7,598 nucleotides of DNA, taken from contig BNVA01000098.1 in assembly GCA_025997755.1 (NCBI GenBank), positions 1 to 7,598 of the forward strand, read 5' to 3'. This stretch comes from Spirochaetia bacterium. Lineage in GTDB: Bacteria; Spirochaetota; Spirochaetia; Treponematales; Breznakiellaceae. A program made the translations under genes and the position numbers. The first letter of the stretch is position 1, and every line of letters starts with the position of its first letter. Of this stretch, positions 5,655-7,598 are shown in pieces. Under the pieces are notes generated by a model. It was not told where the DNA came from. It saw only the letters and a program-made list of their open reading frames with translations, and searched no databases.

Positions 5655-7373
5655 TCAATTGTCCATTGCTTCTACGGCTTTTATCTCTTCCATAAGCTGA
5701 ATAATAGCTTTAAGTTTTTCTAAACCGGCGTTTAGCCCATCCATAAAAACCGTGCCTTTGCCGGCAATGGCAGTAAGATTTGTCAAACCATCGTATTTAC
5801 CGCCGTCAATAGGGGTTACAAGTCCGGTAAGAATACTATTCATTGCTATAAGTGATGAAACCGCTTCGTCTATTATAGTTTTAACAGTTGTGGTTATTTC
5901 TTCCTGTATCATTTGAAATTTTCTTTTACGAACAGTTAGAGATTGTACATCCTGAATTATTTGACCCCAGCGCTTACCCCAATCGCCGCCGGTGGAAATA
6001 TTATCCATAAGATTTTTTATTGTATCATCAAGTTTTATCAAAACATTATATGCTTCCGTAAACTCAGTTCTATTTTCTGCCTTAACAAATTCACCATTGA
6101 TCAAAATAGGACGCAGTACAATATTTATCTCCGGCATAAAAATCAGCTTATGAAAAATTAACAAAGATGTAACAGCCTTATATCCGTTAATCGGTATGCC
6201 GTCATCATCATAATCAACCTTAACATTATTAAAAGGCATTAAAACATAATCATTAAATAACTGTTTTGATAGTTTCTCAATTTGCGACATACGGCGGTCT
6301 TTTATAAATTCGTTAAATTGAATTGTTACATTTTTAATCCATGCTTCGCGGTATTTTGTGTACCAATCCTCTCCGCCGGAAAGCTCTGTGGGAAGATAAC
6401 TCATATCCCGTATGGCGCACCGTAGAATTCTAACTATAGGAACACGGCGGTTAAAAGTGCGTATAACGTCTATTGCTTTTTCTGCCCGCGATGTAAACTT
6501 CTGCATCTCCGTATCTTCGTCAAACCCTTCTTCGTTCTCATGCTCCTGCATGATAAAAACAAACATTGAGCTTAACAATGTAATGGACGGCGTATTTTTT
6601 AAAGAATATAAAATATTGTTAAGTTGTACGAGTTGAGCTTTTACAACCCCTACGGGGCATATAGGGGTTATATCCTGCTTCCTCTGATTAAAAGAAAGAA
6701 TAAAACGATCAAATAAAAATGATGATAATTGTTTAAGACAAAGAAGTGAACGGGTGTTTTGATACATTACATTCCGCTGTTCAATGGAAATTTCCTCAAG
6801 CTGTTTTTCAATAAAGTTAAGCGCCATTCTTGTTATTTTTGAGTATGACAATTCCGGGTGTTCTTGAGCGAAAATAGAAGGGTCGGTACCCTCAACAAGG
6901 GCTTTATGTATAGACTTCATCTCTATTGAACCTAAAAAAATAAAGAATGCTCCCGCGTCGCGGTTTACGCTTGAATCCAATGCGGTGTAAAAAAAACGTG
7001 CGGCGTCTTTTAATTTTTTTAACTCATTTTGAAAATCCTGTTTTAGTACGCACTGTTGATAGTCATACATACCCGGATATTGAAGTTCCAAACTGCGTCC
7101 GGCTTCCGCTACAATGGCATTTACAAAAACGTCCATAGAAGACCTATTTGTAAAAAATCCTAAGATAAGATACAAAAATTTACGGTACCAAGGGAGCCTT
7201 GCATATTGAATGTTGCTGTTCTCACCTGCCGCAGGCGAATCTTGTTCATCGTGAAGCGGATGTTCCGACAAAGCGGTGTTCGCACGAATCTTTTCAAGCA
7301 GCTTATACTTATCCTCCTGCGCTAAACCGGATGTAAGCCGCTCAAAATTGGATTTTCCCGCAATTTCAGACAT
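5655..7373 (-). CDS. Large alpha-helical protein of unknown function, probable spirochaete DUF5312 family
   Basis: This complete 572-residue protein carries no enzymatic motif I can recognise. It resembles the treponemal hypothetical family named DUF5312; I make that match from memory, not by search. It is rich in charged helices, e.g. QNELKKLKDAARFFYTALDS at about 115-134 and TRMALNFIEKQLEEISIEQR at about 181-200. One short hydrophobic segment (about 65-74, FLYLILGFF) follows an acidic, low-complexity N-terminus. It is too short for a confident membrane span but could be an amphipathic anchor. No signal peptide is visible, so a cytoplasmic location is likely. An acidic patch, VDYDDDGIPINGYK, lies near residue 385; it looks like a metal-binding loop but is unproven. 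The C-terminal part is again helical (LEKLKAIIQLMEEIKAVEAM). It is first in a unit with pgeF 9-18 bp downstream. The ATG at 7373 has no clear Shine-Dalgarno sequence. Confidence 0.85.
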   Translation of the reverse strand: MSEIAGKSNFERLTSGLAQEDKYKLLEKIRANTALSEHPLHDEQDSPAAGENSNIQYARLPWYRKFLYLILGFFTNRSSMDVFVNAIVAEAGRSLELQYPGMYDYQQCVLKQDFQNELKKLKDAARFFYTALDSSVNRDAGAFFIFLGSIEMKSIHKALVEGTDPSIFAQEHPELSYSKITRMALNFIEKQLEEISIEQRNVMYQNTRSLLCLKQLSSFLFDRFILSFNQRKQDITPICPVGVVKAQLVQLNNILYSLKNTPSITLLSSMFVFIMQEHENEEGFDEDTEMQKFTSRAEKAIDVIRTFNRRVPIVRILRCAIRDMSYLPTELSGGEDWYTKYREAWIKNVTIQFNEFIKDRRMSQIEKLSKQLFNDYVLMPFNNVKVDYDDDGIPINGYKAVTSLLIFHKLIFMPEINIVLRPILINGEFVKAENRTEFTEAYNVLIKLDDTIKNLMDNISTGGDWGKRWGQIIQDVQSLTVRKRKFQMIQEEITTTVKTIIDEAVSSLIAMNSILTGLVTPIDGGKYDGLTNLTAIAGKGTVFMDGLNAGLEKLKAIIQLMEEIKAVEAMDN

Positions 7374-7376
7374 ATA

Positions 7377-7407
7377 TTGGAAATATAATACATTGAATTT
7401 TTATAAT
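7377..7407 (+). promoter_or_regulatory. Candidate promoter for the gene starting at 7470
   Basis: A perfect TATAAT lies at 7402-7407, with a TTGGAA at 7377-7382 as -35, although the 19-bp spacing is on the long side. Transcription would begin near 7414 and give a leader of about 56 bases. The leader holds a 6-bp stem, ATAGCG/CGCTAT (7414-7419 with 7432-7437), then an A-rich stretch (nine A at 7448-7456) up to the start codon. The element overlaps the leftward promoter, so the two polymerases would compete. Confidence 0.45.
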
Positions 7408-7414
7408 TTATCAA
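7385..7414 (-). promoter_or_regulatory. Candidate sigma-70 promoter for the 572-residue gene and pgeF
   Basis: Reading leftward, TTGATA (complement of 7409-7414) and TATTAT (complement of 7385-7390) are separated by 18 bp, a good fit to a housekeeping promoter. The -10 ends 11 bp from the ATG at 7373, so the message would have a leader of only a few bases and be nearly leaderless. That agrees with the missing Shine-Dalgarno sequence. A second AT-rich -10 (TATAAA) further upstream would give a longer leader but lacks a -35. Confidence 0.45.
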
Positions 7415-7469
7415 TAGCGCATCGCGTGGCTCGCTATACAAGGCAATAAAAAAAAATTACAATTTTACA

Positions 7470-7598
7470 ATGCAGGGAGTTTTAATAGCCGGTAACAGAA
7501 GCGCTGTTTTTAACGCGCTTGCAAACGAAAGTGAAAAACGCGGGAATAAAATATTTCAGGCGCTTATACCCGATTCGGGCGGCGCAAGTCCCAATCTA
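7470..7598 (+). CDS. Unidentified protein, N-terminal 43 residues only
   Basis: An open frame starts at ATG 7470 and continues without a stop to the end of the window. It begins with a short hydrophobic strand (GVLIAG), then a predicted helix (SAVFNALANESEKRG) and a second strand-like part (KIFQALIP). This strand-helix-strand start resembles a Rossmann-type nucleotide-binding fold, but the glycine-rich loop reads AGNRSAVF and lacks the usual GxxGxG. I do not name a family. There is no Shine-Dalgarno sequence near the ATG; the bases before it are A- and T-rich. No in-frame ATG lies between it and the in-frame TAA at 7404-7406. It is transcribed away from the 572-residue gene. Confidence 0.65.
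   Translation, partial: MQGVLIAGNRSAVFNALANESEKRGNKIFQALIPDSGGASPNL

Noticed and set aside
5341..5700. 119-residue plus-strand open frame across pgeF
   Set aside because: It lies opposite pgeF, whose metal-binding motifs are intact. No ribosome-binding site or recognisable motif was found.
7414..7437. Terminator-like hairpin ATAGCG/CGCTAT
   Set aside because: On the plus strand it is followed by an A-tract, not a T-tract. On the minus strand no T-tract follows directly, and the site lies upstream of a gene start.

Overview
The window most likely comes from a host-associated spirochaete of the Treponema type. This is inferred from gene content: half-length (short-chain) chromate-type transporters, a large spirochaete-style alpha-helical protein of unknown function, an ECF sigma/anti-sigma pair with a small exported protein, weak ribosome-binding sites, and moderate, AT-leaning base composition. 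It looks like ordinary chromosome. I see no transposase, integrase, phage gene, CRISPR array, tRNA or rRNA.

Layout. Positions 1-232 (+) hold the 3' end of a short CHR-family (ChrA-type) membrane transporter. A rho-independent terminator follows, oriented for the opposite strand. Positions 2421 down to 253 (-) hold a two-gene unit, a MoxR-type AAA+ ATPase followed directly by a membrane-anchored DUF58 protein. A 52-bp gap then separates moxR from a second short CHR transporter at 2474-3025 (+). The two half-transporters normally sit next to each other, so here the moxR-DUF58 unit lies between them in antisense orientation. Positions 3026-3168 are non-coding and packed with inverted repeats and G-runs.

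Positions 3169-4860 (+) form a tightly overlapping three-gene unit: ECF sigma factor, membrane-bound zinc-finger anti-sigma factor, and a small exported protein of unknown function. The last gene runs 25 bp tail-to-tail into the next one. Positions 7373 down to 4836 (-) hold a second minus-strand unit: a 572-residue protein of unknown function (probably the spirochaete family DUF5312), then a multicopper-oxidase-like 'laccase domain' protein of the PgeF/YfiH family. A divergent promoter region (7374-7469) separates this from the start of an unidentified plus-strand gene that runs off the window at 7598.

How the genes may work together. MoxR and DUF58 are a classic chaperone-type ATPase and client pair at the membrane. 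The sigma/anti-sigma pair is a self-contained cell-surface stress switch, and the exported third protein is a natural candidate for a sensor or target. PgeF acts in peptidoglycan precursor quality control or nucleoside metabolism. The most unusual points are the interrupted transporter pair, the nested palindromic element ahead of the sigma factor, and the uncharacterised exported third gene of the sigma operon. I found no clear evidence of a wholly new system.
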